From Nocardioides sp. QY071 (GTDB lineage: Bacteria > Actinomycetota > Actinomycetes > Propionibacteriales > Nocardioidaceae): a stretch of DNA of 64,000 nt. The stretch covers positions 682,001 through 746,000 of the forward strand of contig NZ_CP124681.1 in the NCBI RefSeq assembly GCF_029961765.1, given 5' to 3'. The notes below the pieces were generated by a model that was given only the letters and a program-made list of their open reading frames with translations, did not search any database and was not told where the DNA came from. Both the position numbers and the translations under genes were made by a program. Shown piece after piece: positions 33,297-42,187 of this stretch (position 1 is the first letter of the stretch; the number at the start of each line of letters is the position of its first letter).

Positions 33297-33881
33297 ATGC
33301 CACCCCGTGCCGCCCCGCTGTCCGCCGAGGATCGCCGCGAGATGTTGATCCGGGCGACCCGGCCGCTGCTCTACGAGCACGGGCGGGGGGTGACCACGCG
33401 GCTGATCGCCGAGGCGGCGGGAGTCGCGGAGGGCACGATCTTCCGGGTCTTCGACTCCAAGGACGACCTGGTCGACGCGACCATCGCGCGCGCCTTCGAG
33501 CCGGGCGACGTGCTGCGCCGGCTCGACGAGATCGACCCCCGGTTGCCGCTGCGGGACAGGATGGTGGCGATGACCTCGATCCTGCAGCAGCGGTTCCTGG
33601 CGATCTTCGAGCTGATGCGGGCCCTGGGGGCGGTCGGCCCGCCGCACCACCTGCGCGATCGGCCCGAGATCGTCGAGGGCCTCGAGGACGTACGCCGCCG
33701 GCTGCTCGCGCTGATCGAGCCCGACGCGGACCGGCTCACCCTGCCGCCCGAGCAGGTGCTTCACGTGTGGCGCCTGCTGACCTTCGCCGGCTCCCACCGG
33801 GAGATCGCCGACAACGACCTGCTCACCCCCACCCGGATCGTCGACACCGTGCTCCACGGTGTCGAGAGGAGGGAGCCCTGA
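33297..33881 (+). CDS. TetR family regulator of the downstream ABC exporter
   Basis: A 194-residue TetR repressor with the N-terminal helix-turn-helix GVTTRLIAEAAGVAEGTIFRVFDSKDDLVDATIA at residues 31-64 and a ligand-binding helical domain. The ATG at 33297 follows the palindromic operator; a GTG 10 codons upstream lies within the operator and is unlikely to be used. Its TGA overlaps the first exporter gene by one base, so the regulator, both exporter subunits and the control site form one autoregulated unit. Confidence 0.93.
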   Translation: MPPRAAPLSAEDRREMLIRATRPLLYEHGRGVTTRLIAEAAGVAEGTIFRVFDSKDDLVDATIARAFEPGDVLRRLDEIDPRLPLRDRMVAMTSILQQRFLAIFELMRALGAVGPPHHLRDRPEIVEGLEDVRRRLLALIEPDADRLTLPPEQVLHVWRLLTFAGSHREIADNDLLTPTRIVDTVLHGVERREP

Positions 33882-35620
33882 TGCTCCGACAGCTGCTGCG
33901 CAGCTACCTGCGCCCCTACAAGGGCTGGCTCTCGGCGATCGTCGTGCTCCAGTTCACCGGCACCGCCGCGATGCTCTACCTGCCCAGCCTCAACGCCGAC
34001 ATCATCGACCAGGGCGTCGCCCGCGGCGACACCGGCAAGGTCGTCCAGCTCGGCGCCATCATGCTCGCCGTGGCGCTCGTGCAGGCCGCCTGCTCGATGA
34101 CCTCGGCCTGGTTCGGCGGCCAGGCCGCGATGGCCTTCGGCCGCGACCTGCGCAAGGCCGTGTTCGGCCGGATCGGCAGCTTCTCGGCGCGTGAGGTCTC
34201 CACCTTCGGGGCCCCGTCGCTGATCACCCGCGCCACCAACGACGTCCAGCAGGTGCAGATGCTGGCGATGATGACCTGCCTGATGGCGGTGACGATCCCG
34301 ATCATGATGGTCGGCGGCATCATCATGGCGATGCGCGAGGACTTCGGGCTGTCCTGGCTGGTGGTCGCGGTCGTGCCGGTCCTCTTCGTCTGCATCGGCG
34401 TCGTCGTCTCGCAGATGGTGCCGGCCTTCCGGCAGGTACAGGAGCGGCTCGACGACGTCAACCGCGTTCTGCGCGAGCAGATCACCGGCATCCGGGTGGT
34501 GCGGGCCTTCGTCCGCGAGCCGCAGGAGGTGCGCCGCTTCGAGCAGTCCAACGAGGACCTCACCGTCGTCTCGCTGCGCGCGGGCCGCTGGATGGCGGTC
34601 ATGTTCCCGCTCGTCATGGGCGTCTCGAACGTCGCCAGCGTCGGCGTGATCTGGTTCGGCGGCCACCGCGTCGACGGCGGTCAGATGGAGGTAGGTGCGC
34701 TGACGGCGTTCCTGTCCTACCTGATGCAGATCCTGATGTCGGTGATGATGGGCACCTTCATGCTGATGATGATCCCGCGGGCCTCGGTCAGCGCGGACCG
34801 GATCGGCGAGGTGCTCGACACCGGCACCAGCGTCGTACCGCCCACGAACCCGATCACCGAGGTCTCGGTCGCGGGCCACCTCGACCTCGAGGGTGTCGGC
34901 CTCACCTACCCCGGCGCCGAGGCGCCGGTGCTGCGCGACGTCACCTTCTCGGCACGCCCCGGCCAGACCATCGCGGTGATCGGCTCCACCGGCGCCGGCA
35001 AGACCACGCTGGTCAACCTGGTGCCGCGCCTGCTCGACGCCACCGCCGGGGTGGTGCGCGTCGACGGCGTCGACGTCCGCGAGCTCGACCCCGAGCTGCT
35101 CTGGTCCCGGATCGGGCTGGTGCCGCAGCGCGCCTTCCTGTTCTCCGGCACCGTCGCCTCCAACCTGCGCTACGGACGGCCCGACGCGACCGACGACGAG
35201 CTGTGGGAGGCCCTCGAGATCGCCCAGGGCGCCGACTTCGTGCGCCAGATGCCCGAGCAGCTCGAGACGGCCGTCGCCCAAGGCGGTACGACGGTCTCCG
35301 GCGGCCAGCGCCAGCGCCTGGCCATCGCCCGGGCCTTGGTACGACGACCCGAGATCTACCTCTTCGACGACGCCTTCTCGGCGCTGGACGTCGCCACCGA
35401 CGCCCGGCTGCGGGCCGCGCTGAAGCCGGTGACCCGCGACGCGACGGTGCTCATCGTCGCGCAGCGCATCGCCACCATCCGCGACGCCGACGTGATCCTC
35501 GTGCTCGAGGACGGCGAGGTCGTCGGGCAGGGCACCCACGACGAGCTGTTGCGGGACAACCCGACGTACCAGGAGATCGCCGCCTCGCAGGGCATCAAGG
35601 GAGAGGAGGTCATGGCATGA
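33881..35620 (+). CDS. Heterodimeric ABC exporter, subunit with degenerate ATP site
   Basis: A 579-residue half-transporter with six membrane helices (residues 1-320) and one nucleotide-binding domain: Walker A IGSTGAGKTT, signature VSGGQRQRLAIARAL, Walker B IYLFDDAFSALD. The catalytic glutamate after Walker B is replaced by Asp, as in the degenerate subunit of TM287/288-type exporters. The partner at 35617 has the intact DE. A GAGAGGAGGGAG ribosome-binding site lies within the end of tetR. Likely a multidrug or lipid exporter. Confidence 0.93.
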   Translation: MLRQLLRSYLRPYKGWLSAIVVLQFTGTAAMLYLPSLNADIIDQGVARGDTGKVVQLGAIMLAVALVQAACSMTSAWFGGQAAMAFGRDLRKAVFGRIGSFSAREVSTFGAPSLITRATNDVQQVQMLAMMTCLMAVTIPIMMVGGIIMAMREDFGLSWLVVAVVPVLFVCIGVVVSQMVPAFRQVQERLDDVNRVLREQITGIRVVRAFVREPQEVRRFEQSNEDLTVVSLRAGRWMAVMFPLVMGVSNVASVGVIWFGGHRVDGGQMEVGALTAFLSYLMQILMSVMMGTFMLMMIPRASVSADRIGEVLDTGTSVVPPTNPITEVSVAGHLDLEGVGLTYPGAEAPVLRDVTFSARPGQTIAVIGSTGAGKTTLVNLVPRLLDATAGVVRVDGVDVRELDPELLWSRIGLVPQRAFLFSGTVASNLRYGRPDATDDELWEALEIAQGADFVRQMPEQLETAVAQGGTTVSGGQRQRLAIARALVRRPEIYLFDDAFSALDVATDARLRAALKPVTRDATVLIVAQRIATIRDADVILVLEDGEVVGQGTHDELLRDNPTYQEIAASQGIKGEEVMA

Positions 35621-37590
35621 GCGAGACCCCGAAGAACGGCACCATGAAGCAGACCGAGCGGATCGTCCAGCAGGGCGGACCCGGCCGGGGCCCGATGGGA
35701 GGCATGGTCGGCCAGAAGGCCGACGACTTCGGCAGCTCCGCACGCCGCCTGCTCGCACGCCTGCGACCGGCCCGCGGCCGGGCGATCGCCGTACTCCTGC
35801 TCGGCATCGGCAGCGTCGCCTCGGTCGTCGTCGGCCCCTACCTCCTCGGCAAGGCGACGGACGCGGTGTTCAACGGCTTCATCGGCGGCCGCCTGCCCGA
35901 GGGCAGCACCAAGGCGGACGCCGTCGCCCGGGCGGAGGCGTCCGGCAACGACGGCCTCGCCGACTTCCTGCGCGGCCTCGACATCACACCGGGGCAGGGC
36001 GTCGACTTCGACAAGGTCGGCCACATCCTGCTCATCACGCTGCTGGTGTACGTCGGCGGGCAGGTGCTCGGCTGGCTGCAGGGCTACCTGGTCAACGACA
36101 TCGTCCAGGCGACGGTCAAGCAGATGCGCACCGACGTGGAGGAGAAGATCCACCGGCTGCCGCTCGCGTACTTCGACAAGCAGCCGCGCGGCGAGCTGCT
36201 CAGCCGGGTCACCAACGACATCGACAACGTCGCGCAGAACCTGCAGCAGACGATGAGCCAGCTGCTCACCTCGCTGCTCATGGTCGTCGGCGTGCTCGGC
36301 GCGATGTTCTGGGTCTCCCCGCTGCTCGCGGTGATCGCGCTGGTGTCGGTCCCGATCGCGATGTTCGTGACCGGGCGGATCATGAAGCGCTCGCAGAGCC
36401 AGTTCATCAACCAGTGGCGCCAGACCGGCCGGCTCAACGCACAGGTGGAGGAGTCCATCTCGGGTCACGCGCTGGTGACCGTGTTCGGCCGCCGCAGTGC
36501 CGTGGAGGACGAGTTCGACTCCGCCAACGAGGAGCTGTACCAGTCGTCGTACCGTGCCCAGTTCATCAGCGGTCTCGTGATGCCGCTGATGATGCTGGTC
36601 GGCAACCTCAACTACGTCGTGATCGCGGTCGTCGGCGGGCTCCGGGTCACCTCGGGCGCGCTGTCGCTCGGTGACGTGCAGGCCTTCATCCAGTACTCCC
36701 GGATGTTCACCCAGCCGATCACCCAGATCGCGTCGATGGCCAACCTGCTCCAGTCCGGCGTCGCTTCGGCCGAGCGGGTCTTCGAGCTCCTCGACGCCGA
36801 CGAGGAGGTCGCGCCGTCGTCGCTCTCCGCGACGCCCGAGCGGGTCGACACCCGCGGCGAGGTCGCCTTCGACGACGTGTCGTTCTCCTACGACCCTGAC
36901 GAGCCGCTGATCGAGGACCTCTCGCTGGTCGCGCACCCCGGGCAGATGGTCGCGATCGTGGGGCCGACCGGCGCGGGCAAGACCACCCTGGTCAACCTGA
37001 TCATGCGCTTCTACGAGCTCGACAGCGGCCGGATCACGCTCGACGGCACCGACATCGCCACGATGACCCGCGGCGAGCTGCGCAGCCGGATCGGGATGGT
37101 GCTCCAGGACACCTGGCTGTTCGAGGGCACCATCCGCGACAACATCGCCTACGGACGGCCGGACGCGACGGAGGAGGAGATCCGGGAGGCGGCGCGGGCG
37201 ACGTACGTCGACCGGTTCGTGCACTCCCTGCCGGAGGGCTACGACACCAGGGTCGACGACGAGGGCTCGAACCTGTCGGCCGGCGAGCGGCAGCTGATCA
37301 CCATCGCCCGCGCCTTCCTGGCCCAGCCGGCGCTGCTGATCCTCGACGAGGCGACCTCGTCGGTGGACACCCGCACGGAGCTGCTGCTGCAGCAGGCGAT
37401 GGCGGCGCTGCGCACCGACCGGACGTCGTTCGTCATCGCGCACCGGCTCTCCACCATCCGCGATGCCGACCTGATCCTGGTCATGGAGCACGGCCGGATC
37501 GTCGAGCAGGGCTCGCACGCCGAGCTCCTCGAGCGCGACGGCGCGTTCGCCCGGCTGCACGCCGCGCAGTTCGCGGCCGCGACGGTATGA
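35617..37590 (+). CDS. Heterodimeric ABC exporter, catalytic subunit
   Basis: A 657-residue half-transporter. It has a 45-residue glycine-rich cytoplasmic N-terminus (QQGGPGRGPMGGMVG), six membrane helices with an extra loop between helices 1 and 2 (about residues 85-135), and a nucleotide-binding domain with Walker A VGPTGAGKTT, signature NLSAGERQLITIARAF and Walker B LLILDEATSSVD with the catalytic Glu. The ATG overlaps the previous stop (ATGA), so equal synthesis of both subunits is expected. Confidence 0.94.
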   Translation: MSETPKNGTMKQTERIVQQGGPGRGPMGGMVGQKADDFGSSARRLLARLRPARGRAIAVLLLGIGSVASVVVGPYLLGKATDAVFNGFIGGRLPEGSTKADAVARAEASGNDGLADFLRGLDITPGQGVDFDKVGHILLITLLVYVGGQVLGWLQGYLVNDIVQATVKQMRTDVEEKIHRLPLAYFDKQPRGELLSRVTNDIDNVAQNLQQTMSQLLTSLLMVVGVLGAMFWVSPLLAVIALVSVPIAMFVTGRIMKRSQSQFINQWRQTGRLNAQVEESISGHALVTVFGRRSAVEDEFDSANEELYQSSYRAQFISGLVMPLMMLVGNLNYVVIAVVGGLRVTSGALSLGDVQAFIQYSRMFTQPITQIASMANLLQSGVASAERVFELLDADEEVAPSSLSATPERVDTRGEVAFDDVSFSYDPDEPLIEDLSLVAHPGQMVAIVGPTGAGKTTLVNLIMRFYELDSGRITLDGTDIATMTRGELRSRIGMVLQDTWLFEGTIRDNIAYGRPDATEEEIREAARATYVDRFVHSLPEGYDTRVDDEGSNLSAGERQLITIARAFLAQPALLILDEATSSVDTRTELLLQQAMAALRTDRTSFVIAHRLSTIRDADLILVMEHGRIVEQGSHAELLERDGAFARLHAAQFAAATV

Positions 37591-37594
37591 CCCG

Positions 37595-38731
37595 GTGAGC
37601 CCGCGGGGAGCCCTTCTCGGGGCGGCGCTCCTCGTCCCGCTGCTGGTGGGGTGCAGTGGCTCGGAACCGGTTCTCGACCCGGACCTCCCGGCCGTCGAGG
37701 TGCGGGCGGTCCCGGGGCCGTCGTACGCCGAGCAGGTGCTGCTCGGCCGCCAGCACCTGCTGATCCACGTGCCCGGCCACACCACCAGGGTCGACCGCGG
37801 CTGGGAGGCGGTGTGGCGTCCCGACGGCTCGGTGGTCGTGCTCGGCTCACGCTGGGCCCGCGTGCTGGACCCAGCGACCGGGGAGTGGCGCTCGGGACGC
37901 GTCCGGATCGGCGAGTACGGCATCACCCCGGAGGCGCTGACCACGCTCGGCGGCCGTCGCCGCGGGGAGGGCCGGGTCGTCGTTCACGACGCGGCACTCG
38001 CCGCCTCCCGCAAGATCGTGATCCCGGAGTCGGCGGCCGAGTCCGACCAGATCGACGGCCCCGACGCGGAGTTCCAGCTGCACGGGAGGCCGTACACGCT
38101 GGGCGGCGTCACCTTCGTCGAGTGGGGCGTCAACAGCGAGTCCGACACCGTGACCGACCACGGGCTGTTCCGGGTCGAGGGGGAGCGGATCACCCAGGCG
38201 CTGCGCAACGAGCCGCTGGTGCGGCTGTGGCCCAGCCTCGACGGGTCGGCGCTGCTCGCGGTCATGCAGGACAACGGCGAGGACGAGGACTGCGGCGGCT
38301 GCCAGGTCGAGCAGAAGGTCGTCGAGCTCGACCCGGACACCGGGGGGATCGCCGCCGACTACGGCACGCCGCCCGGCTACACCCGGGACTGGCGGATCAG
38401 CTCCCTCGACAAGGTCGGCCGGGTCCTGGCGGTGCAGTACGTCGTGCGCGAGGGCGAGTCCGGCGGTCGCTACCAGACCTGGACGTACGACGGCTCGTGG
38501 CACCGCCAGGCCGCCTCGGGAGACACCCGCACCCGGTTCCAGGCCGGCGGGACGCTCACCTGGGCCGGCGACACCGGTGAGCCGAACCAGCCCTACGACC
38601 TGGTCTGGCACCCGTCCTCGGGGCCGGCCGAGGTGATCCGCGACCGGGCGACCCCGTGCCCGACCGACGACACGGACTGGACGGCCTGCCCGACCGTCTC
38701 GCTGCCCGGTTCGCTGTTGCCGCTCGAGTGA
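37595..38731 (+). CDS. Predicted lipoprotein, unknown function
   Basis: A 378-residue exported protein with a short signal and lipobox LLVGC (Cys at residue 20). The mature part is rich in beta-strand-like repeats with tryptophan and aspartate (DRGWEAVWRPDGSVVVLGSRWARVL, WRISSLDKVGRVLAVQYVV), suggesting a beta-propeller-type fold, but no family is recognised. A Cys pair CGGC is near residue 230, with others near the C-terminus. The GTG starts 4 bp after the exporter stop, so it is probably cotranscribed with the exporter. Confidence 0.75.
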   Translation: MSPRGALLGAALLVPLLVGCSGSEPVLDPDLPAVEVRAVPGPSYAEQVLLGRQHLLIHVPGHTTRVDRGWEAVWRPDGSVVVLGSRWARVLDPATGEWRSGRVRIGEYGITPEALTTLGGRRRGEGRVVVHDAALAASRKIVIPESAAESDQIDGPDAEFQLHGRPYTLGGVTFVEWGVNSESDTVTDHGLFRVEGERITQALRNEPLVRLWPSLDGSALLAVMQDNGEDEDCGGCQVEQKVVELDPDTGGIAADYGTPPGYTRDWRISSLDKVGRVLAVQYVVREGESGGRYQTWTYDGSWHRQAASGDTRTRFQAGGTLTWAGDTGEPNQPYDLVWHPSSGPAEVIRDRATPCPTDDTDWTACPTVSLPGSLLPLE

Positions 38732-38747
38732 CGGGCTCTGCCTCGGC

Positions 38748-39383
38748 TCAGCAGTCGAACTGGAAATAGGCAGGCTCACCGCCGGTGACGGCGATGGCAC
38801 TGATCGGGGTGTCGTCGGTGACCTCGGCGGCGGGCGCGTCGAGCAGGAAGCCGAAGTAGGGGAGCCCGTCCTCCTCGCCCGGCGGGTAGACCGACGACTG
38901 GTCGTAGCCGTCCTCGACCGGCTTGGTGAGGGGCGAGAACGCGGCCTTGAGGTCGCCGTACGTCGAGCCGACCTGGATCCCGCCGTGCTCGGTCGCCGGG
39001 CCGGGCGCGGTCACCCAGAGCTGGGTGATCGTCGCGTCCTCGTCGGTGAGCACCCGCAGCCCCGCGCCGTCCGGGTCGTCCTTCCAGTGGATCAGCTCGC
39101 CCTCGCAGATCGCCGCACCGTCGGCGAACAGTCCGGTGGCCGCCCACTCCTCGCGGGTCATCCCCACCTGCGCGTCGCCGATCGCGCCCGGCCGGATCAC
39201 CAGGGCCGGGAGCGCGGTGCTGGGCGCCGGGGTGGTCGGCGCCGGGGTGGTGGGCGCCGGGGTGGTCGGCGTCGCGGTCGGGGTGCTCTTCCGCGTCGGC
39301 GTCGTGTCCAGCGGGGGATCGTCGGACGAGCACCCGGTGAGGGCGATCAGCAGGGCGGCGGCGGCGATGAGCAGGCGGACCAT
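38748..39383 (-). CDS. Predicted lipoprotein with Thr-Pro-Ala linker
   Basis: A 211-residue lipoprotein with lipobox ALTGC (Cys at residue 18). A linker of TPAPT repeats covers residues 38-54, encoded by three 15-bp DNA repeats (39223-39267). The globular domain (residues 60-211) has paired motifs IGDAQVGMTREEW and IQVGSTYGDLKAAF, reminiscent of secreted actinobacterial proteins that follow such linkers. Function unknown. It is convergent with the preceding lipoprotein gene, and a 59-bp palindromic element lies directly upstream. Confidence 0.75.
   Translation of the reverse strand: MVRLLIAAAALLIALTGCSSDDPPLDTTPTRKSTPTATPTTPAPTTPAPTTPAPSTALPALVIRPGAIGDAQVGMTREEWAATGLFADGAAICEGELIHWKDDPDGAGLRVLTDEDATITQLWVTAPGPATEHGGIQVGSTYGDLKAAFSPLTKPVEDGYDQSSVYPPGEEDGLPYFGFLLDAPAAEVTDDTPISAIAVTGGEPAYFQFDC
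39223..39267. repeat. 15-bp tandem repeat inside lipoprotein gene
   Basis: Three tandem units GGCGCCGGGGTGGTS encode the Thr-Pro-Ala-Pro-Thr linker on the minus strand. A fourth, degenerate unit follows. Copy number is likely to vary between strains and would change only the linker length. Confidence 0.7.
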
Positions 39384-39407
39384 GCTTCGTGCCTACCCGC
39401 GTGGACG

Positions 39408-39466
39408 GCGCCCCATGCGATCTGGCGGAGAATCCGCCGGATCGGCGACCAAGAGGTATGGGGTGC
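39408..39466. repeat. 59-bp palindromic element, copy 2
   Basis: Begins GCGCCCCATGCG and ends GTATGGGGTGC, 59 bp exactly, with TGG at positions 16-18 opposite CCA at 42-44. It lies between the metI stop and the lipoprotein start, both on the minus strand. It may therefore terminate the met operon transcript or sit in the lipoprotein promoter. It shares its ends and the internal GACCAA with copies 1 and 3, but the remaining interior differs. Confidence 0.75.
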
Positions 39467-39474
39467 GCCAACAG

Positions 39475-40152
39475 TCAGCGGCGCAGCACCTTGCGTGCCA
39501 GCAGGTTCCCGCCGAGCTGGATGACCATCACGAACGCGACGAGGACCAGGATCGAGGCCCACATCACCACGTCGTCGAACTGGCGGAAGCCGAATCGCTG
39601 GGCGAACGAGCCCAGGCCCCCGCCGGCCACGACACCGGCGATGGCGGTCATGTCGACGATCGCGACGAACGCGAAGGTGAAGCCCAGGACCAGCGGCCCG
39701 AGGGCCTCCGGGACGAGGACCGTGAACGTGATCCGCGAGCGGCTGGCGCCCATGGCGCGGGCGGCCTCGATGACGCCGGGGTTCACGGTGACCAGGTTCT
39801 GCTCGACGATCCGGCTGATCCCGAAGGTCGCGGCGACGACGATCGCGAAGGTGGCGGCCGGCGTACCGATGCCGGTGCCGACGACCACCCGCGCCAAGGG
39901 CTGCAGCGCGGCCACGAAGATGACGAACGGGATCGGGCGGAAGAAGTTGACCGCCACGTTGAGCACGACCTGCAGCGGGCGGTTGGCGTAGAGGCCGCCC
40001 TTGCGGGTGAGGTAGAGACCGAGACCGAGCGCGAGCCCGAGCAGGCCGCCGAGCAGGAGCGCGGTGGTGGCCATGACCAGGGTCTCCCCGGCCGCCTGCC
40101 AGAACTCCGGCTGCAGGTCGCCGAGGCGGGTGTCGATCGCGTACGTCGTCAT
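39475..40152 (-). CDS. metI: Methionine ABC importer permease
   Basis: A 225-residue permease of the MetI family with five membrane segments. The coupling loop is GVIEAARAMGASRSRITFTVLVPEAL, and the RPIPFVIFVAALQPLARVVVGTGIG segment is typical of MetI. The ATG shares one base with the metN stop. With metN and metQ it forms a high-affinity D/L-methionine (or oligopeptide) uptake system. Confidence 0.93.
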   Translation of the reverse strand: MTTYAIDTRLGDLQPEFWQAAGETLVMATTALLLGGLLGLALGLGLYLTRKGGLYANRPLQVVLNVAVNFFRPIPFVIFVAALQPLARVVVGTGIGTPAATFAIVVAATFGISRIVEQNLVTVNPGVIEAARAMGASRSRITFTVLVPEALGPLVLGFTFAFVAIVDMTAIAGVVAGGGLGSFAQRFGFRQFDDVVMWASILVLVAFVMVIQLGGNLLARKVLRR

Positions 40153-41198
40153 CAGGCGACCTCCGTCCACTCGATGAGGGGAGCGACCTCGGCCAGCGCC
40201 CGGTCGACCGCGGCGGGCTCGCCGGACAGGGCCAGGGTCAGGTTGCCGAAGGTGGTGCCCTGGACCTCCTCGATGCCGCCGTAGACCAGCTCGAAGGCCA
40301 CGTCGTGGCGCAGGAAGGTCGCGAACACCTCGGACTGGCGCACGTCCTGCTGCCGGAACGCAAGCCGGACGAACCGGCCGTCGTGGCGCTCGCGCAGCGC
40401 CGCGACCACGTCGGGGGCGGGCAGGTCGTCGACGACGGTGCCGACGAAGCGCTTCGTCACCGGGTGCTGCGGGTCGGCGAACAGGTCGACCGCGCGGCCC
40501 TGCTCGACCACCCTGCCGTCCTCCATCACCGCGACCCGGTGCGCGATGCGTCGTACGACGTCCATCTCGTGGGTGATCAGCAGGATCGTGATGCCGAGCT
40601 CGCGGTTGACCCGCGCGAGCAGGTCGAGAACGTCGCGGGTGGTGTCGGGGTCGAGGGCACTGGTGGCCTCGTCGCCGAGCAGCAGCCGCGGCTCGGTCGC
40701 GAGCGCACGGGCGATGCCGACCCGCTGCTTCTGGCCGCCGGACAGCTCGCTGACCCGGGCGTGCGCCTTGTCGGCGAGGCCGACGAAGTGGAGCAGCTCG
40801 GAGATCCGCCGCTGCTGGTCCTTGCGGGGGATTCCGGCGACGGTCAGCGGGAACGCGAGGTTGCCCCACACCGTGCGCGACTCCATCAGGTTGAACTGCT
40901 GGAACACCATGCCGATGCCGCGGCGCAGGTCGCGCAGGCCCTTCTCGGGAAGCGTGGTGACGTCGACGCCGTCGACCACCACGCTGCCCGAGGTCACCGG
41001 CTCCAGCGCGTTGACGAGGCGGACCAGCGTCGACTTGCCGGCGCCGGAGTAGCCGATGATCGCGAAGATCTCGCCCGCCTCGACCCGCAGGTCGACGCCG
41101 TCGACCGCACGGTGCGCCGGGTCGCCGCGGCGGGCGCCGGGGAACTCCTTGACGACGCCGCGCAGCTCGACGAGCGGCTCGACCTGCGGCTCGCTCAC
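40152..41198 (-). CDS. metN: Methionine ABC importer ATPase
   Basis: A 348-residue MetN. Walker A is GYSGAGKST, signature ELSGGQKQRVGIARAL, Walker B LLLGDEATSALDP, H-loop ILLITHE. A C-terminal NIL domain follows (residues 270-348, FVRLAFRQQDVRQSEVFATFL), which in MetN binds methionine and mediates trans-inhibition. Walker B reads LLLGDEA, a normal variant in this family. The GTG start overlaps the metQ stop (GTGA). Confidence 0.95.
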   Translation of the reverse strand: MSEPQVEPLVELRGVVKEFPGARRGDPAHRAVDGVDLRVEAGEIFAIIGYSGAGKSTLVRLVNALEPVTSGSVVVDGVDVTTLPEKGLRDLRRGIGMVFQQFNLMESRTVWGNLAFPLTVAGIPRKDQQRRISELLHFVGLADKAHARVSELSGGQKQRVGIARALATEPRLLLGDEATSALDPDTTRDVLDLLARVNRELGITILLITHEMDVVRRIAHRVAVMEDGRVVEQGRAVDLFADPQHPVTKRFVGTVVDDLPAPDVVAALRERHDGRFVRLAFRQQDVRQSEVFATFLRHDVAFELVYGGIEEVQGTTFGNLTLALSGEPAAVDRALAEVAPLIEWTEVA

Positions 41199-42163
41199 TT
41201 CTGCTCGCGGATCTGCTTCTCGACGTCGTGCAGGCTCTTCTCGAGGTCGGCCTGGCCGATCGTGACGAACTCGGCGGTGCCGCCGGCGGCCTCGTCGACG
41301 CCGTCGAGCACTCCTTGCGTCTGCTGGTAGACCTCGACCAGCTTCTTCAGCGCCGGGTTGTCCTTGTCCTCGGCGCGCACGGCGAAGATGTTGACGTACG
41401 GGATCGCCTTGGGGTCGCTCGCGTCGTCCACGGCGATGGCGTCGTCGAACTGCAGCCCGGCGTCCTCGACGAAGTCGTTGTTGACGATCGCGGCCGCGAC
41501 GTCGGGCAGGGAGGTCAGCGTCAGGTCGGCCTGCAGCGCCTTGACCTTGACCCGCGAGGCGGACTCGTCGACGTCGGCGACGGTCGAGAAGATCGAGCCG
41601 CCGTCCTTGAGCTTGATCAGGCCGGCCGACTGCAGCACGAGCAGGCCGCGGGCCTGGTTGGAGTCGTCGTCGGGGACGATCACGGTCTCGCCGTCGGGGA
41701 TGTCCGCGACGTCGTCGTACTTCTGCGAGTAGAGGCCGAGGGGGTAGATCGCGGTCGCGCCGAGCGGCACCAGGTCGTCGTCGTTGGCGACGTTGTACTC
41801 GGCGAGGTAGACGATGTGCTGGAACTGGTTGGCGTCCAGCTCGCCCTCGGCCAGCGCCGGGTTCGGCAGCGGGTACTCCGCGAAGTCGCGGATCTCCAGC
41901 TCGATGCCCGCCTCCTTCGCGGCCTTCTCGAACGTCTTCCAGTACGGGTCGCTCGCGCCGACGGTGCCGAGCACCACCTTCACCGGGTCGCTCTTCGACA
42001 GCTCGGCAGTGCCGTCACCGCCGGTCGCGCGCCGGGTGTCGTCACCGTCGCGGGTGAGGAGGAAGATCGCCGCCGCGATGACGGCGAGCACGGCCACGGC
42101 CGCACCGATCACCAGCGGTAGCCGGGACTTCGGGGCCTCGATGAGGGGAGTCTGGTCGGACAT
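41195..42163 (-). CDS. metQ: Methionine-binding protein with membrane anchor
   Basis: A 322-residue NlpA/MetQ-family binding protein. Family motifs include VVLGTVGASDPYWKTFEKAAKEAGIELEI, the LDANQFQH ligand segment and the PVPDD-like VIVPDDDSNQARGLLVL. Unlike classical MetQ it has no lipobox cysteine. Instead an uncleaved-looking segment at residues 17-37 (LVIGAAVAVLAVIAAAIFLL) anchors the domain to the outside of the membrane. It is first in the metQNI operon. Confidence 0.9.
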   Translation of the reverse strand: MSDQTPLIEAPKSRLPLVIGAAVAVLAVIAAAIFLLTRDGDDTRRATGGDGTAELSKSDPVKVVLGTVGASDPYWKTFEKAAKEAGIELEIRDFAEYPLPNPALAEGELDANQFQHIVYLAEYNVANDDDLVPLGATAIYPLGLYSQKYDDVADIPDGETVIVPDDDSNQARGLLVLQSAGLIKLKDGGSIFSTVADVDESASRVKVKALQADLTLTSLPDVAAAIVNNDFVEDAGLQFDDAIAVDDASDPKAIPYVNIFAVRAEDKDNPALKKLVEVYQQTQGVLDGVDEAAGGTAEFVTIGQADLEKSLHDVEKQIREQK

Positions 42164-42187
42164 GCCTGCCTTAATGCAACCAAACTG

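Noticed and set aside
35356..37944. 862-codon minus-strand frame opposite the ABC exporter
   Set aside because: The + strand encodes complete ABC domains with all motifs; the antisense frame has only low-complexity composition.
39223..39267. 15-bp tandem repeat considered as a regulatory element
   Set aside because: It lies fully within a coding frame and encodes a Thr-Pro-Ala linker common in secreted proteins.
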